Positions 35,438 through 44,514 of a stretch of 64,000 bases of DNA are shown one piece after another. The position numbers were made by a program, and so were the translations under genes. Origin of the DNA: JALZCH01 sp036387135. Its GTDB lineage: Bacteria > Acidobacteriota > Blastocatellia > Pyrinomonadales > Pyrinomonadaceae. The DNA is taken from NCBI GenBank assembly GCA_036387135.1, contig DASVUH010000057.1, forward strand, positions 1-64,000. The letters run 5' to 3'. The notes below the pieces were generated by a model, which ran no database searches, was not told the origin of the DNA, and saw only the letters and a program-made list of their open reading frames with translations. How positions within the stretch are numbered: position 1 is the first letter of the stretch; every line of letters begins with the position of its first letter.

Positions 35438-36331
35438 TCAAAGCCAATCTTTGGTTGCTTCGAGCCACAGCGCCAATCCGCGCCACTCGCCGAACCGTTC
35501 GTAATGACGGCGAATTTGTTCGTCAGTCGCCAACGTTCCGTTATTGTGAATTTTGGCAAAACGCATCCGCAGGTAAGAATCGAGCGCCAAACCGTCGTAT
35601 CTGCCGAGCAGTTTCAAAAGATTTTCCGCTGCATAATCGCCGCAGCCTTTAACGGATTTAATTTGTTTCTTCAACTCTTTGGTCGGCAAATGCGACTCTA
35701 ACCAGCTTTCGACATCAACTTCTCCGCTTAAAATCTTATTCGCCAATTCGGGAAAATACGGCGCGCGATAACCGGCGCGAATTTCTTCGCGGTAAAATTC
35801 AACGGGCATTGCCGCCATTTTTTCGGGCGTCGGAAAACTTTTTCTGCCATCGGCGGTTGTCTCGCCGAGTTTTTCGACCAGATTTGCGACCATTTTTTTC
35901 GTCAAAGCCCACGAGCAATTCGTCGTGCAAATCGTCTTGATTAAATCTTCAAAAACCGTCGGCGAGCGCAACAGCCTGCCCGAAGCGGTTTCCGAAATCC
36001 AGCGAAAATGTTTGTTTTTATCGGTCAGCCGGTAAAATTGCGAATAATCTTCGTCGAGCCGCAAGCAATGTCGAAAATCTTTGATAACTTTACCGGCGAT
36101 TTTTTCGTTCACGTCGCCGAAGATTTCAATTTCTAAACCGCCTTCTATTTCCCGAATCGAAGCCGCGACCGGCAAGGCGTTTTCAACGTCGAAAACTCTC
36201 GTCAAAATCCAGTTTTCTTTGTCCAATTCAAACGGCGGCAAATCGTACCAGCCGTGGCTGTAAACCGTTCGGCGAAAGTTGAAATCAGACGGCGCGGCGA
36301 TTTTAAAAGTAGAAGTAATTATTTTGTTCAT
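35438..36331 (-). CDS. HhH-GPD family DNA glycosylase (AlkA-like)
   Basis: 297-residue base-excision repair enzyme. An N-terminal beta domain precedes the helical core. The helix-hairpin-helix is IKSVKGCGDYAAENLLKLLG, followed by the catalytic Asp in GLALDSYLRM. The Lys used by bifunctional glycosylases is absent from the hairpin, so it should be monofunctional, removing alkylated or otherwise damaged purines. Exact substrate unknown. Confidence 0.82.
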   Translation of the reverse strand: MNKIITSTFKIAAPSDFNFRRTVYSHGWYDLPPFELDKENWILTRVFDVENALPVAASIREIEGGLEIEIFGDVNEKIAGKVIKDFRHCLRLDEDYSQFYRLTDKNKHFRWISETASGRLLRSPTVFEDLIKTICTTNCSWALTKKMVANLVEKLGETTADGRKSFPTPEKMAAMPVEFYREEIRAGYRAPYFPELANKILSGEVDVESWLESHLPTKELKKQIKSVKGCGDYAAENLLKLLGRYDGLALDSYLRMRFAKIHNNGTLATDEQIRRHYERFGEWRGLALWLEATKDWL

Positions 36332-36433
36332 TACACGATAGAATTACGGCTTTCTTGACCTTGTAAAAGCGGGCGTGATACGTTGTTCGCTTGATTAGAC
36401 TTTAATTTATTTTACCGATTCGGAGCAAAACTT

Positions 36434-37552
36434 TTGAGCGAAACAGAGCTTCAAAAAACGCCTTTAAATGACGCGCATCGTCGGCTTGGCGGCAAAATGA
36501 TTGATTTCGGCGGTTGGGATATGCCCGTCCAATATTCCGCCGGAGTGATTGAAGAACATCTGCGAACCAGAACCGCTTGCGGGCTTTTCGACGTTTCGCA
36601 TATGGGCGAAATTCACGTTGACGGCAAAGACGCGATTTCGTTTGTCAATCATTTGACGACAAACGACGTGACAAAGCTCGTTGACGGGCAGGCGCATTAT
36701 TCGGCTTTGACAAATCCCGAAGGCGGAGTGATTGACGATTTGCTCGTTTATCGTTTCGGCGAAGAAAAGCTCTTTCTCGTCGTCAACGCTTCGACGCAGG
36801 ATAACGATTGGGATTGGATTTCTTCCCAAAAGTCCGGTTTTGACGTTGATTTACGTCACGCTTCGGTTGAATATTGCCAGATTGCGATTCAAGGTCCGCG
36901 CGCCGTCGAGATTCTTTCAACGCTTACTGATACTGATTTAAATTCAATTAAGTATTATCATTTTACAAACGGCGATGTTGACGGCGTGCCTTCGATAATT
37001 TCCCGAACCGGATACACGGGCGAAGACGGTTTTGAAGTTTACGCCGACGCCGCCAAAGCCGAACAGCTTTGGAACAAAATGCTCGATGCGGGCGATTACG
37101 GTGCTGAAAACGGAATTCTGCCCGCCGGACTCGCCGCGCGCAACACTTTGAGATTGGAAGCCGCGATGTCGCTTTACGGTCACGAGCTGGCGGAAGACAT
37201 CACGCCGCTCGAAGCCGGACTTGGCTGGATTTGTAAATTGAACAAGGGCGAATTTATCGGGCGAGAAGCGCTGCAAAAACAAAAAGAAGCAGGCTTAAAA
37301 CGCAAGCTCGTCGGTTTTGAAATGACGGACAAAGGCATCGGGCGCGACGGTTTCGATGTTTTGATAAACGGCGAAAAAGTCGGGCAAGTGACGAGCGGCT
37401 CGCCGGCTCCGTTTTTAAAGAAAAACGTCGGTCTGGCATTTGTTCCGACCGAATTTGCCAATGTCGGGCAGGAAATCGAAATTGACGTGCGCGGGCGTCG
37501 TTTAAAGGCGCAAATCGTTCCGACGCCGTTTTATAAACGCGAAAAAAAGTAG
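36434..37552 (+). CDS. gcvT: Aminomethyltransferase GcvT (glycine cleavage T protein)
   Basis: 372-residue tetrahydrofolate-dependent T protein that takes the aminomethyl group from GcvH and releases methylene-THF and ammonia. Family segments are FGGWDMPVQY, GLFDVSHMGEI, SRTGYTGEDGFEVY and AARNTLRLEAAM. The TTG start follows GGAG by 8 nt. It heads the gcv operon; no glycine riboswitch is recognisable in the 100-bp upstream gap. Confidence 0.96.
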   Translation: MSETELQKTPLNDAHRRLGGKMIDFGGWDMPVQYSAGVIEEHLRTRTACGLFDVSHMGEIHVDGKDAISFVNHLTTNDVTKLVDGQAHYSALTNPEGGVIDDLLVYRFGEEKLFLVVNASTQDNDWDWISSQKSGFDVDLRHASVEYCQIAIQGPRAVEILSTLTDTDLNSIKYYHFTNGDVDGVPSIISRTGYTGEDGFEVYADAAKAEQLWNKMLDAGDYGAENGILPAGLAARNTLRLEAAMSLYGHELAEDITPLEAGLGWICKLNKGEFIGREALQKQKEAGLKRKLVGFEMTDKGIGRDGFDVLINGEKVGQVTSGSPAPFLKKNVGLAFVPTEFANVGQEIEIDVRGRRLKAQIVPTPFYKREKK

Positions 37553-37559
37553 CAAAATT

Positions 37560-37814
37560 ATGAATCCTCCTGATTTTATCTGTATGAAATGCGGCGGGGC
37601 GATGGAGATCGGGGCGATTGTAGATCAAACTTATGGCGGCAAAATGCAATCGCGATGGGTTGAGGGCGAACCGATTGAATCTTTTTGGCGCGGCGGATTA
37701 CAAACCGACGGAAAAGAGAAGTATAAAGTTAATACATACCGCTGCCAGGATTGCGGCTATTTAGAATCGTACGCGGTTGAAGTTGATACACGCAAAAAAT
37801 CTATTTTTGAATAA
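37560..37814 (+). CDS. Small zinc-ribbon protein
   Basis: 84-residue hypothetical protein with two CxxC pairs (FICMKCGGAM and YRCQDCGYLE) making a zinc ribbon. It lies 7 bp after gcvT. Its last codons and stop are in a 16-bp tandem duplication (37801-37832). Function unknown. Confidence 0.7.
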   Translation: MNPPDFICMKCGGAMEIGAIVDQTYGGKMQSRWVEGEPIESFWRGGLQTDGKEKYKVNTYRCQDCGYLESYAVEVDTRKKSIFE

Positions 37815-37832
37815 AACTATTTTTGAATAAAA
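37801..37832. repeat. 16-bp tandem duplication at a gene junction
   Basis: CTATTTTTGAATAAAA occurs twice in direct tandem. The first copy encodes the last residues and stop (IFE*) of the zinc-ribbon gene; the second ends 2 bp before the gcvH ATG. Confidence 0.95.
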
Positions 37833-37834
37833 CT

Positions 37835-38224
37835 ATGGCAAACGTTCCCGAAAATCTGCGTTATACGAAAGACCACGAATGGGTTTTGGTTGAAGGCGAC
37901 ACGGCGACAATCGGAATCACCGATTACGCGCAGGAATCGCTCGGCGATATTGTTTATGTTGACCTGCCGCAAATCGGCGCGGCTTTTACGGCGCACGAAT
38001 CAATCGGTTCGGTCGAATCGGTAAAAGCTGTTTCCGACATTTTTACGCCCGTTTCCGGCGAGGTGCTGGAAATTAACGAGGCTTTAAACGATGCGCCCGA
38101 ATCGGTCAACGCGGACGCTTACGGCGAATCCTGGATGGTCAAGTTTCGGCTGACAAATCCGTCGGAAATTGACGAGCTGATGGACGCCGCCGGTTATCAA
38201 GAATATTTAGAAGCAAACGCATAA
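37835..38224 (+). CDS. gcvH: Glycine cleavage system H protein
   Basis: 129-residue lipoyl carrier that shuttles aminomethyl groups between P, T and L proteins. It begins MANVPENLRYTKDHEWVLVE, and the lipoylated Lys is about residue 64 in ESVKAVSDI. The ATG at 37835 matches the family start; a frame extension to 37823 lies in the duplicated 16-bp sequence. The array G hairpin follows. Confidence 0.97.
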   Translation: MANVPENLRYTKDHEWVLVEGDTATIGITDYAQESLGDIVYVDLPQIGAAFTAHESIGSVESVKAVSDIFTPVSGEVLEINEALNDAPESVNADAYGESWMVKFRLTNPSEIDELMDAAGYQEYLEANA

Positions 38225-38229
38225 CAATT

Positions 38230-38339
38230 GCGGAATGCGGAATGCGGAATGCGGAATGAAAAAGGAATTTCTTTCAAATATATTGAAAACCTTTTAAATT
38301 CTGAAGATCCGCATTCCGCATTCCGCATTCCGCATTTCA
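38230..38339. repeat. Heptamer array G (GCGGAAT units, inverted arms)
   Basis: Four perfect GCGGAAT copies (38230-38257) face three perfect ATTCCGC copies and a partial one (38307-38333). The loop of about 49 nt contains GGAATTTCTTT at 38264-38274. It lies between gcvH and gcvPA and ends one base before the gcvPA GTG. Confidence 0.92.
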
Positions 38340-38340
38340 A

Positions 38341-39693
38341 GTGAGGTATATTCCAAATTCGGCGGAAGAGCGCGCCGAAATGCTCGAAATTGTCGGGCTT
38401 GATTCGGCAAACGATTTATTTCGCTCGATTCCGCAAGAGTTACAGCTTAATCGCGAGTTAAACATCACCGAGCCGCTTTCCGAACCGGAATTGATCGCCG
38501 GATTAGAAGCGATGGCTGAGGAAAATCGTGGAGCGAAACGCCCCACCTTTCTTGGCGCGGGCGCTTATTCACATTATTCGCCCACGATTGTTGATTACAT
38601 CATTCAACGCTCGGAGTTTTTTACTTCCTACACGCCTTACCAGCCGGAAATCACGCAAGGCACGCTTCAATATATTTTCGAGTTTCAGACTCTGGTCTGC
38701 CAACTCACCGGAATGGAAGTCGCCAACGCTTCGATGTATGACGGCTCGACTTCGCTGGCGGAAGCATTTTTGATGGCGCAGCGCGTCACGCGCCGCAACA
38801 AAGTCATAGTCCCTTCGACCGTTCACCCGGAATACCGCGAAGTCGCCAAGACCTATCTTCAACACGGCGACGCGCAAGTTGTGACAATCGGATTCGACGC
38901 GGAAACGGGGAGAATCAATCTCGAAGATTTAAACGCGCAGCTCGACGACCAAACCGCCGCCGTTGCTGTGCAATCGCCCAACTTTTTCGGCTGCGTCGAA
39001 GATTTGCAGGCGCTTGCTGAAGCGGCGCACGCGGTCGGCGCGCTGCTGATTGTCGCTGTGACCGAAGCGATTTCGTTCGGCTTATTGAAAACACCGGGCG
39101 AATGCGGCGCGGATATTGTCGTCGCCGAGGGGCAATCGTTCGGCATTCCGCTTTCGTGCGGCGGTCCTTACGTCGGATTGTTTGCGACGCGCGAAAAATT
39201 CGTTCGCCAAATGCCGGGCAGACTCGCGGGCGTCGCCTACGACAAAAACGGAAAACGAGGTTTTGTGCTAACGCTCTCGACGCGCGAGCAGCATATTCGC
39301 CGCGAAAAAGCGACCTCGAACATTTGCACAAATCAAGGGTTGATCGCGCTTGCCGCCACTGTTTATATGGAAACGATGGGACGCAAAGGCTTGCAGGAAG
39401 TCGCCGTGCAAAACGCGCAAAAAGCGGCTTATGCGGCAAAAAGAATTGCTGAAATCGAAGGCTTTTCGCCCGCTTTTACCGCGCCCCGCTTTAATGAATT
39501 TGTGATTCGAGCGCCCGGAAACGCCGCCGAATTGATGGAAAAACTCTGCACGGAAAAAGGAATGGTCGGCGGACTCGCGCTCTCGCGTTATTACCCGGAA
39601 AATCCGAACGATTTTCTCGTTTGCGTGACCGAAACAAACTCGCGCAAACAAATTGACGATTTAGTTGAGGGCTTAAAAGGCGTTTCAGCCTAA
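38341..39693 (+). CDS. gcvPA: Glycine dehydrogenase (decarboxylating) subunit 1 GcvPA
   Basis: 450-residue N-terminal half of the split P protein; it pairs with GcvPB to decarboxylate glycine. It begins MRYIPNSAEERAEMLEIVG and shows FLGAGAYSHY, TPYQPEITQGTLQ and GGPYVGLFATR. The PLP Lys is in GcvPB, as expected. The start is a GTG immediately after array G with no Shine-Dalgarno sequence in view. Confidence 0.95.
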   Translation: MRYIPNSAEERAEMLEIVGLDSANDLFRSIPQELQLNRELNITEPLSEPELIAGLEAMAEENRGAKRPTFLGAGAYSHYSPTIVDYIIQRSEFFTSYTPYQPEITQGTLQYIFEFQTLVCQLTGMEVANASMYDGSTSLAEAFLMAQRVTRRNKVIVPSTVHPEYREVAKTYLQHGDAQVVTIGFDAETGRINLEDLNAQLDDQTAAVAVQSPNFFGCVEDLQALAEAAHAVGALLIVAVTEAISFGLLKTPGECGADIVVAEGQSFGIPLSCGGPYVGLFATREKFVRQMPGRLAGVAYDKNGKRGFVLTLSTREQHIRREKATSNICTNQGLIALAATVYMETMGRKGLQEVAVQNAQKAAYAAKRIAEIEGFSPAFTAPRFNEFVIRAPGNAAELMEKLCTEKGMVGGLALSRYYPENPNDFLVCVTETNSRKQIDDLVEGLKGVSA

Positions 39694-39729
39694 TTAACAT
39701 AGGAAGTCCTTTGTCGAAAGGAGCAAATT

Positions 39730-41061
39730 ATGTTTGTCGAAGAAGATCGCGTTCGTGATTTTGACCGGCGGAAATTCTTGTCCGCTGTTGGCAAAGGACT
39801 CGGCGCAATGGCTGTTTCTTCGTCAGTTGTTGCTTCGTTATTTGAAAGTCTGCAAGCCGCAACAAAGGGAGTCGCGCATTTAACACCTGAACAAGCCGCG
39901 ACGGATGAAGATTTCTGGGCGCAGATTCAGCAATCCTTTTCGGTCACGCGCGGAATTGTCAATTTAAATAACGGCGGCGTTTCTCCAAGCCCGCGAATTG
40001 TCACCGAGGCGCTGGTGCGTTACATCTGGCAGCAGGAAGACGCGACGGCTTATACGATGTGGCAGATTTTAGAGCCGCAATCGGAAACGATTCGCACCGG
40101 ACTGGCGGAAATTTTCGGCTGCGACCGCGAGGAAATAGCCATTACGCGCAACGCTTCGGAATCGCTCGAAATCTTGTTGATGGGTTTGGATTTAAAATCC
40201 GGCGATGAAATTCTGACCACGACGCAGGATTATCCGCGAATGCTGACGACTTTGCGACAGCGCGAACTGCGCGAAGGTTTAAAGCTCAAGCTGATTCAAA
40301 TTCCGCTTGCGCCGAAAGACGTTAACGAAATCGCCGTTGCTTTTGAACGTGCCGTGACGCCAAAAACAAAGCTGATTTTAATTGCGCACCAGATAAATTT
40401 GACCGGGCAGATCAATCCTGTCAAAACCGTGTGCGAAATGGCGCGGGCGCGCGGGATTGAAACAATCGTTGACGGCGCGCATTCGTTCGCGCAGTTTGAT
40501 TTTAAACAAGCCGATTTGGGCTGCGATTATTTCGGAACTTCACTGCACAAATGGCTTTATGCGCCAAAAGGCAGCGGAATGCTCTATGTCAGAAAAGAGA
40601 AGATTCCGAAAGTCTGGGCGTTGATGGCGGCGGAAAATAAAAATGCCGCCGATATTCGCAAATTTGAAGAAATCGGGACGCATTCCGCCGCGCCGCGTCT
40701 GGCAATCGGCGAAGCGATTTTGTTCCACAACGCCATCGGCGGAAAACGCAAAGAAGCGCGTCTGCGTTATCTTTCGCGTTACTGGATGAACCGTTTGAAA
40801 AACGTTCCCGGCGTTCGATTCAACACTTCTTTTGACGATAAACAATCGTGCGCGATTGCCAATTTTCAAATCGGCAATTTAGACCCCGGAGCAATCGGCG
40901 GCTATTTAATGGCGAATCATAAAATCTTTACGACGCCGATTGTTCACGAAGAATTTAAAGGCATTCGCATCACGCCAAATGTTTATACGACGCTCTGGGA
41001 ACTGAATCGTTTCTGCGACATCGTCGAACAAATCGCCCGCAAAGGTTTGCCGAAAGTTTAA
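39730..41061 (+). CDS. Tat-exported class V aminotransferase-fold protein
   Basis: 443-residue PLP enzyme of the class V (isopenicillin-N-epimerase/cysteine-desulfurase-like) fold. A twin-arginine signal is at the N-terminus (DRRKFLSAVGKGLG, about 11-24, then hydrophobic). Cofactor motifs are NLNNGGVSPSPR, ITRNASESLE, VDGAHSFAQFD and the PLP Lys in SLHKWLYAPKGSG. Export of a folded PLP enzyme is unusual but known in this group. Substrate unknown. Third gene of the interrupted gcv operon. Confidence 0.85.
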   Translation: MFVEEDRVRDFDRRKFLSAVGKGLGAMAVSSSVVASLFESLQAATKGVAHLTPEQAATDEDFWAQIQQSFSVTRGIVNLNNGGVSPSPRIVTEALVRYIWQQEDATAYTMWQILEPQSETIRTGLAEIFGCDREEIAITRNASESLEILLMGLDLKSGDEILTTTQDYPRMLTTLRQRELREGLKLKLIQIPLAPKDVNEIAVAFERAVTPKTKLILIAHQINLTGQINPVKTVCEMARARGIETIVDGAHSFAQFDFKQADLGCDYFGTSLHKWLYAPKGSGMLYVRKEKIPKVWALMAAENKNAADIRKFEEIGTHSAAPRLAIGEAILFHNAIGGKRKEARLRYLSRYWMNRLKNVPGVRFNTSFDDKQSCAIANFQIGNLDPGAIGGYLMANHKIFTTPIVHEEFKGIRITPNVYTTLWELNRFCDIVEQIARKGLPKV

Positions 41062-41063
41062 AA

Positions 41064-41963
41064 ATGAACGAGTTAAATGGGAACAATCAATCAAATTATC
41101 AAATTGTTAATGACAATTGTTTGAAAGTTTTGCCCAAATTAGAACGGGAAGTTGATTTGACGTTTCTCGACCCGCCATTTAATCAACAAAAAGAGTATCA
41201 ATCTTGCAGCGACGATTTGCCCGAAAACGAATACTGGGAAATGATGCGTGAAGTTTGCGCGCAGGTTTGGCGGTTGACCAGCAGCGGCGGCGCGATTTAT
41301 TTTATGCAACGCGAAAAAAATGCTGAAGCCGTTTTGCGAGTTTTGCGCGAAACCGGGTGGGAAATGCAAAACTTAATAGTTTGGAAAAAACTCACATCGG
41401 CTGTTCCTTCTTCTCTCAGGTTCGGCAAAAGTCATCAAATTATCGCTTTTGCGACAAAAGGCAGACGCCCGCGCGTTTTCAACCGTTTGCGGATTGATCC
41501 GCCCCTGCTCAAACATCAGAAGTACGAGCGCGAAAATGGTTGCTTTGTAACCGATGTTTGGGACGATATACGAGAATTGACGAGCGGTTATTTTGCAGGG
41601 GACGAGGCTTTTAGAAATGTTGACAATACACGTTTCCACAAACAACAATCTCCAATTGCGTTGCTTTTGCGAATAATTTTAAGCTCATCAAAAGTCGGCG
41701 ATAAAATTTTAGACCCATTTGCCGGAACGGGAACAACGGCTGTTGTCACTAAGCAAATAGAACGCAGTTCAATAAGTATTGAAGTTGATGCGGAGAACGC
41801 TGCTTGCATTGAAAAACGTTTAGCTCAAATTCGAGATGCAGATAACTTGCATAAATTTTACAAAGATTATCTTTGTACGGAAAATTTTGGAGAAATTTGG
41901 GGCGCTAATTTACCGGTTGTAATCGCCGGCAGCAATGGCAAGCAAACTTTATTTTCAATATGA
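41064..41963 (+). CDS. DNA methyltransferase (type II R-M, beta class)
   Basis: 299-residue site-specific methyltransferase. Catalytic motif IV TFLDPPFN lies near the N-terminus, and the SAM motif I ILDPFAGTGTTAVV near residue 220; this IV-then-I order defines the beta class. DPPF favours N6-adenine or N4-cytosine methylation; sequence specificity cannot be read. The stop overlaps the next gene by 4 bp (ATGA), as in a coupled restriction-modification pair. Confidence 0.9.
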   Translation: MNELNGNNQSNYQIVNDNCLKVLPKLEREVDLTFLDPPFNQQKEYQSCSDDLPENEYWEMMREVCAQVWRLTSSGGAIYFMQREKNAEAVLRVLRETGWEMQNLIVWKKLTSAVPSSLRFGKSHQIIAFATKGRRPRVFNRLRIDPPLLKHQKYERENGCFVTDVWDDIRELTSGYFAGDEAFRNVDNTRFHKQQSPIALLLRIILSSSKVGDKILDPFAGTGTTAVVTKQIERSSISIEVDAENAACIEKRLAQIRDADNLHKFYKDYLCTENFGEIWGANLPVVIAGSNGKQTLFSI

Positions 41964-42763
41964 CAGCTTCAATTTACCATTTTTTTAAGAGTTTGATTGA
42001 AGATAAAGAAAGACTAAAATTATTCCCCAATTTGGAAAAGTTCCCTTTTGATCCGGGTTTACTTTCTTTTAGAAGAAAAGGGAAATTTCCCGATTTATGT
42101 ATAAAGGTTTGTAAAAATAACGAACTTTTTACAGGTGGTGAGCTTATTGAAGTAAAAGATAGTGAAAAATATTGCGTCGCATCTTTTAATTCCACAATCC
42201 CAACTGGCAGGAAAAATATTGTTGATGTTTTAGGGAAAAATACAAAAGCATACAAAGATTTGATAAAAGCAGATGGCGGAATATTTTTTGAAGAAAGAGA
42301 TGTGTTTTATTTAGTTCGCGGTCGAGATGGAGTTAATGCAAAAGTTGCTTTGGTTCATGGTAGTTTTTTTGAAACAATTAAACCGGCAGATTTAATTGCA
42401 AAAGCATTTGCACAGGTTATGGAGGATAATTTTGAGAGAAATAGGATTGAAATGGACGAAAACTTTAAACAAGTAATAGAGAATTTCTCTCTCAAACAAG
42501 AGGATTTCAGTAAAGTAAGACACATTAAAAATGCTTCTATAAATTTACGCTTTAGAATTATGTCGGAAGCAGCACCAGAAGGAAATATTTTAAGATACAT
42601 CAATAGCAATACAATAAATTTAGTTCTTCCTTCAAACGATGAGCAAGATAATCTGAATGCTGCCAGAATGGAAGTTGTTTTTAATGATGCTAATCTATTT
42701 GAAATCAATTTAATTAATCATCCTTTTAATGGGAATTTTTTCGTTTTTCAACAATCACTATAA
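41960..42763 (+). CDS. Putative type II restriction endonuclease
   Basis: 267-residue protein translationally coupled to the methyltransferase. A PD-(D/E)xK site is readable: Pro44-Asp45 (KFPDLCIK), then Glu64-x-Lys66 (ELIEVKD). Clearly richer in A+T than its neighbours, with Lys/Asn/Ile/Phe codon bias, which suggests horizontal transfer. No named family recognised; assignment rests on motif and partner. Confidence 0.8.
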   Translation: MTASIYHFFKSLIEDKERLKLFPNLEKFPFDPGLLSFRRKGKFPDLCIKVCKNNELFTGGELIEVKDSEKYCVASFNSTIPTGRKNIVDVLGKNTKAYKDLIKADGGIFFEERDVFYLVRGRDGVNAKVALVHGSFFETIKPADLIAKAFAQVMEDNFERNRIEMDENFKQVIENFSLKQEDFSKVRHIKNASINLRFRIMSEAAPEGNILRYINSNTINLVLPSNDEQDNLNAARMEVVFNDANLFEINLINHPFNGNFFVFQQSL

Positions 42764-42767
42764 TTTT

Positions 42768-44291
42768 ATGAGCATTACAAAAGTTACACAACATCCATCG
42801 CAAAACGAGCCTTTGATTTTCGAGCGCTCGCAAACCGGGCGCGTCGGCTACGCTTTGCCGAAGCTCGACGTTGAGCAAACAAATCTCGATGACATTTTGC
42901 CCGCCGAGCTGCGCCGGGCAGACGATTTGGAAGGACTGCCGGAAGTTTCCGAAGTTGACGTTGTAAGGCATTTTACCCGAATGTCAACGTGGAATTATTC
43001 GATTGATCTCGGAATGTACCCACTCGGCTCCTGCACGATGAAATACAATTCGCGCTTGAACGAGAAGGTCGCCAGAATTCCCGGTTTCGCCAATCTGCAT
43101 CCGCTCGCGCCCGAATCCGAATCGCAGGGCGCTTTGCGTCTGATGTATGAATTGCAGGAAATGCTCGCGGAAATCACAGGCTTGCCGGGCATCAGTTTGC
43201 AGCCAGCCGCCGGAGCGCAGGGGGAGATGACCGGCGTTCTTTTGATGCGCGCGTTTTTGGACGAGCGCGACGGCGAAGAATCGAAAAATCGCCGCGTGAT
43301 GCTGATTCCCGATTCGGCGCACGGCACAAATCCGGCGTCAGCCGCGATTGCCGGTTTTACAGTCAAAACCGTTAAATCCACCAAAGAAGGCTTGACCGAT
43401 CTGGAGCATTTGAAACAGCTTTGCGCCGATGGCGGAATTGCCGGATTGATGCTGACAAACCCGAATACGGTGGGGCTTTTTGAAGTCAACATAAAAGAAA
43501 TCTGCAACATTATTCACGAAGCGGGCGGTCTGGTTTATATGGACGGCGCGAATATGAACGCGCTCGTCGGCGTCGCGCGTCCCGGCGATATGGGTGTTGA
43601 CGTGATTCATTTGAATCTTCATAAAACCTTTTCCACTCCGCACGGCGGCGGCGGTCCCGGTTCCGGTCCGTGCTGCTGCACTGCGGAACTCGAAAAATAT
43701 TTGCCTGTTCCGCGCGTCATCAAAGACGCCGAATCTTACAAATTAGATTTCAATTATCCGGCGACAATCGGGCGCGTCAAAGCGTTTTTCGGCAATTTCG
43801 GAATGTTTGTGCGCGCCTTTGCTTATATACAAACGCACGGCGCTTCGGGTTTGCGCGAAGCGACGGAAGCGGCGGTTTTAAACGCGCGCTATCTCGGACA
43901 TTTTTTGCAGGAAGATTACGAAAAGCCTTTCACAGGCGATTCGATGCACGAAGTCATCTTTTCGCACAAACGACAGGCGCGCAAAGGAGTTCACACGCTC
44001 GATATTGCCAAACGCCTGATTGATTACGGCTTTCACCCGATGACGGTTTATTTTCCGCTGATTGTCGAAGGCGCGATGCTGATCGAACCGACCGAATCGG
44101 TCGGCAGACAGGACTTGGACGCTTTTATCGAGGCGATGAAATCAATTAACGAGGAAACCGAAAACAATCCCGATTTAGTCATCGGCGCGCCGCACTCGAC
44201 ACGCATCGGCAGGTTGGACGAAGCGGCAGCCGCGCGCAAACCGGTTTTGCGTTGGAAATCCGAACAGGAAACTATGACGAAATCGGCTTAA
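42768..44291 (+). CDS. gcvPB: Glycine dehydrogenase (decarboxylating) subunit 2 GcvPB
   Basis: 507-residue C-terminal half of the P protein carrying the PLP Lys (HLNLHKTFSTPHGGGGPG). Other family blocks are LGSCTMKYNSR, LQPAAGAQGEMTGVL, HGTNPASAAI and GMFVRAFAY. The ATG at 42768 starts the conserved sequence; the frame opens earlier inside the endonuclease gene. Separated from gcvPA by about 3 kb of inserted genes. Confidence 0.96.
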   Translation: MSITKVTQHPSQNEPLIFERSQTGRVGYALPKLDVEQTNLDDILPAELRRADDLEGLPEVSEVDVVRHFTRMSTWNYSIDLGMYPLGSCTMKYNSRLNEKVARIPGFANLHPLAPESESQGALRLMYELQEMLAEITGLPGISLQPAAGAQGEMTGVLLMRAFLDERDGEESKNRRVMLIPDSAHGTNPASAAIAGFTVKTVKSTKEGLTDLEHLKQLCADGGIAGLMLTNPNTVGLFEVNIKEICNIIHEAGGLVYMDGANMNALVGVARPGDMGVDVIHLNLHKTFSTPHGGGGPGSGPCCCTAELEKYLPVPRVIKDAESYKLDFNYPATIGRVKAFFGNFGMFVRAFAYIQTHGASGLREATEAAVLNARYLGHFLQEDYEKPFTGDSMHEVIFSHKRQARKGVHTLDIAKRLIDYGFHPMTVYFPLIVEGAMLIEPTESVGRQDLDAFIEAMKSINEETENNPDLVIGAPHSTRIGRLDEAAAARKPVLRWKSEQETMTKSA

Positions 44292-44311
44292 AACAAATTT
44301 CTAATAAATCA

Positions 44312-44348
44312 AAAAAGCGAGCATTTATTAATTAAATGCTCGCTTTTT
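44312..44348 (+). terminator. Intrinsic terminator of the gcv operon
   Basis: AAAAAGCGAGCATTT pairs with AAATGCTCGCTTTTT, followed by a T-rich run. Confidence 0.92.
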
Positions 44349-44451
44349 CTTTTGTGAACGTATTTTGAGCAATCGGCGTTGGCACGTCTTTTGCAGATTT
44401 CCATGACATCCTTTCAGTTGTATGAAAAACGTGCTTTTGAGTATTAAAAAC

Positions 44452-44485
44452 GGAAAACATACACCTGGCAGGATGTATGCTTTCC
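44452..44485 (+). promoter_or_regulatory. 5' UTR hairpin before the stress protein
   Basis: GGAAAACATACA pairs with TGTATGCTTTCC (one mismatch) around a 10-nt loop, 12 nt before the AGGAG of the 44515 gene. It might control its mRNA stability or translation. Confidence 0.5.
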
Positions 44486-44514
44486 AGCAAAAAAGTTAGG
44501 AGAAAGAGGAAATT

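Noticed and set aside
36332..36433. Glycine riboswitch before gcvT
   Set aside because: Only about 100 bp and no glycine-riboswitch-like core visible.
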